From Woeseiaceae bacterium (GTDB taxonomy: Bacteria; Acidobacteriota; Vicinamibacteria; Vicinamibacterales; UBA823): 7,699 nucleotides of DNA. The notes under the pieces are model-generated. The model did no database searches. It saw only the letters and a list, made by a program, of their open reading frames with translations, and was not told the DNA's origin. Position 1 is the stretch's first letter. Every line of letters begins with the position of its first letter. Location of the stretch: positions 1 through 7,699 of the forward strand of contig NZSH01000002.1 of NCBI GenBank assembly GCA_002696705.1. Reading direction: 5' to 3'. The translations under genes and the position numbers were made by a program. Shown here piece after piece: positions 7,106 to 7,699 of this stretch.

Positions 7106-7699
7106 TCAGCGTGGTTTCTGTGAAACTAACGACCTGAAGTAAGTGTCAACCAGATCACGATATTCTTCCGGCATTCGGTCATCAGCACCGGCGTTGACAC
7201 TGTCAGACATCTCCTCTTTAGCAAGGTATTCAGAGCGTCGCGCGTCGAATCTTTCAAGTGCAAGTTCCACATCCCGTCTAAGCGCCTCCCATTGTGAATA
7301 ATCTTGCTTAAACGCCTGTGTACCTGGAGCCGACACACTCTTTCGATTTTCAACTTGATTCGCCAAACGTTGATCTAGGGCAGAATTTTCTCTGCGCAGT
7401 TCATTAAGAAGATCTTGAGTTTCAAGAAGCGCTCGATCGTACTCAGCAAACAAGTCGGACATTGACAGCTCTTCGCCAGCACTAGGATTATTTGAAGTGA
7501 GTTGATTACTAGACAGTGCCTCTATCTGGCGCTCAATGGTGGCGAGTCGATCACGAAGGTCGCTTGACTGCGCTAGTTGTTCAGAAAATCGATCTGCATC
7601 GGCGTTACCACGATCGCTTGCGGCCCCGATACGCTCGGTCACTCGGTTAAGCGCTTCCGTTAGTTCATTTTCCCTGACAAAAAATTTTTCCAATTGGTC
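7106..7699 (-). CDS. Coiled-coil protein of the VWA operon, 5' end outside the window
   Basis: The frame is open to the window edge, so 197 C-terminal residues of a longer protein are visible. The in-frame TTG at 7693 is not needed as a start. The fragment is almost wholly charged helix: heptad-like stretches at about 1-60, 72-110 and 125-150, separated by Ser/Asn/Gly/Pro-rich links. There is no membrane segment and no cysteine. It ends P-E-E-Y-R-D-L-V-D-T-Y-F-R-S-L-V (177-192), a compact amphipathic helix I associate with C termini of proteins encoded beside VWA/DUF58 clusters; this association is from memory. The stop is 19 bases before the VWA gene start, so the two are very probably cotranscribed. 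The missing N terminus may hold a membrane anchor. I cannot assign a function beyond a likely structural partner of the VWA protein. Confidence 0.75.
   Translation of the reverse strand, partial: DQLEKFFVRENELTEALNRVTERIGAASDRGNADADRFSEQLAQSSDLRDRLATIERQIEALSSNQLTSNNPSAGEELSMSDLFAEYDRALLETQDLLNELRRENSALDQRLANQVENRKSVSAPGTQAFKQDYSQWEALRRDVELALERFDARRSEYLAKEEMSDSVNAGADDRMPEEYRDLVDTYFRSLVSQKPR

Noticed and set aside
7691..7693. TTG at 7693 as the true start of the coiled-coil protein
   Set aside because: The same frame stays open to the window edge and the protein begins mid-helix there, so the gene most likely starts outside the window.

Overview
The window looks like chromosomal DNA of a Gram-negative (diderm) bacterium of intermediate GC content. 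This is suggested by a Tat-type leader, an outer-membrane beta-barrel protein and a membrane-anchored von Willebrand A (VWA) protein in a cluster style common in Acidobacteriota, Planctomycetota and related phyla. The phylum assignment is an inference from gene content and family style and is weak. There is no rRNA, tRNA, CRISPR array, insertion sequence or phage gene in view.

Layout. Positions 1-142 hold a short leader region with an imperfect inverted repeat and a plausible promoter. They lead to a plus-strand gene for a Tat-exported, PLP-dependent class V aminotransferase (143-1432). A 246-base gap with a candidate promoter and a perfect 10-base palindrome precedes a plus-strand citrate synthase (best start 1718, end 3004). 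The rest of the window is on the minus strand and converges on citrate synthase with only 17 bases between stop codons. In transcription order it holds a 5'-truncated coiled-coil protein (7699 to 7106), a 738-residue membrane-anchored VWA plus glutamine-amidotransferase-like protein (7086 to 4870), a secreted caspase-fold protein with an EF-hand loop (4873 to 3866) and an outer-membrane beta-barrel protein (3795 to 3022).

The most interesting part is the minus-strand cluster. The VWA protein contains no cysteine at all, so its amidotransferase-like domain cannot use the usual cysteine nucleophile. The caspase-fold protein keeps the His-Gly motif, but where the cysteine is expected it has Asn-Thr-Thr. 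The two genes overlap by ATGA, so their translation is probably coupled. Together they look like an envelope assembly of non-enzymatic, metal-binding (MIDAS and EF-hand) versions of enzyme folds, with a coiled-coil partner encoded upstream and a barrel protein downstream. Its function cannot be read from the sequence.

The two plus-strand genes are ordinary metabolic types. The points of interest there are a Tat leader on a PLP enzyme and two competing start codons for citrate synthase.
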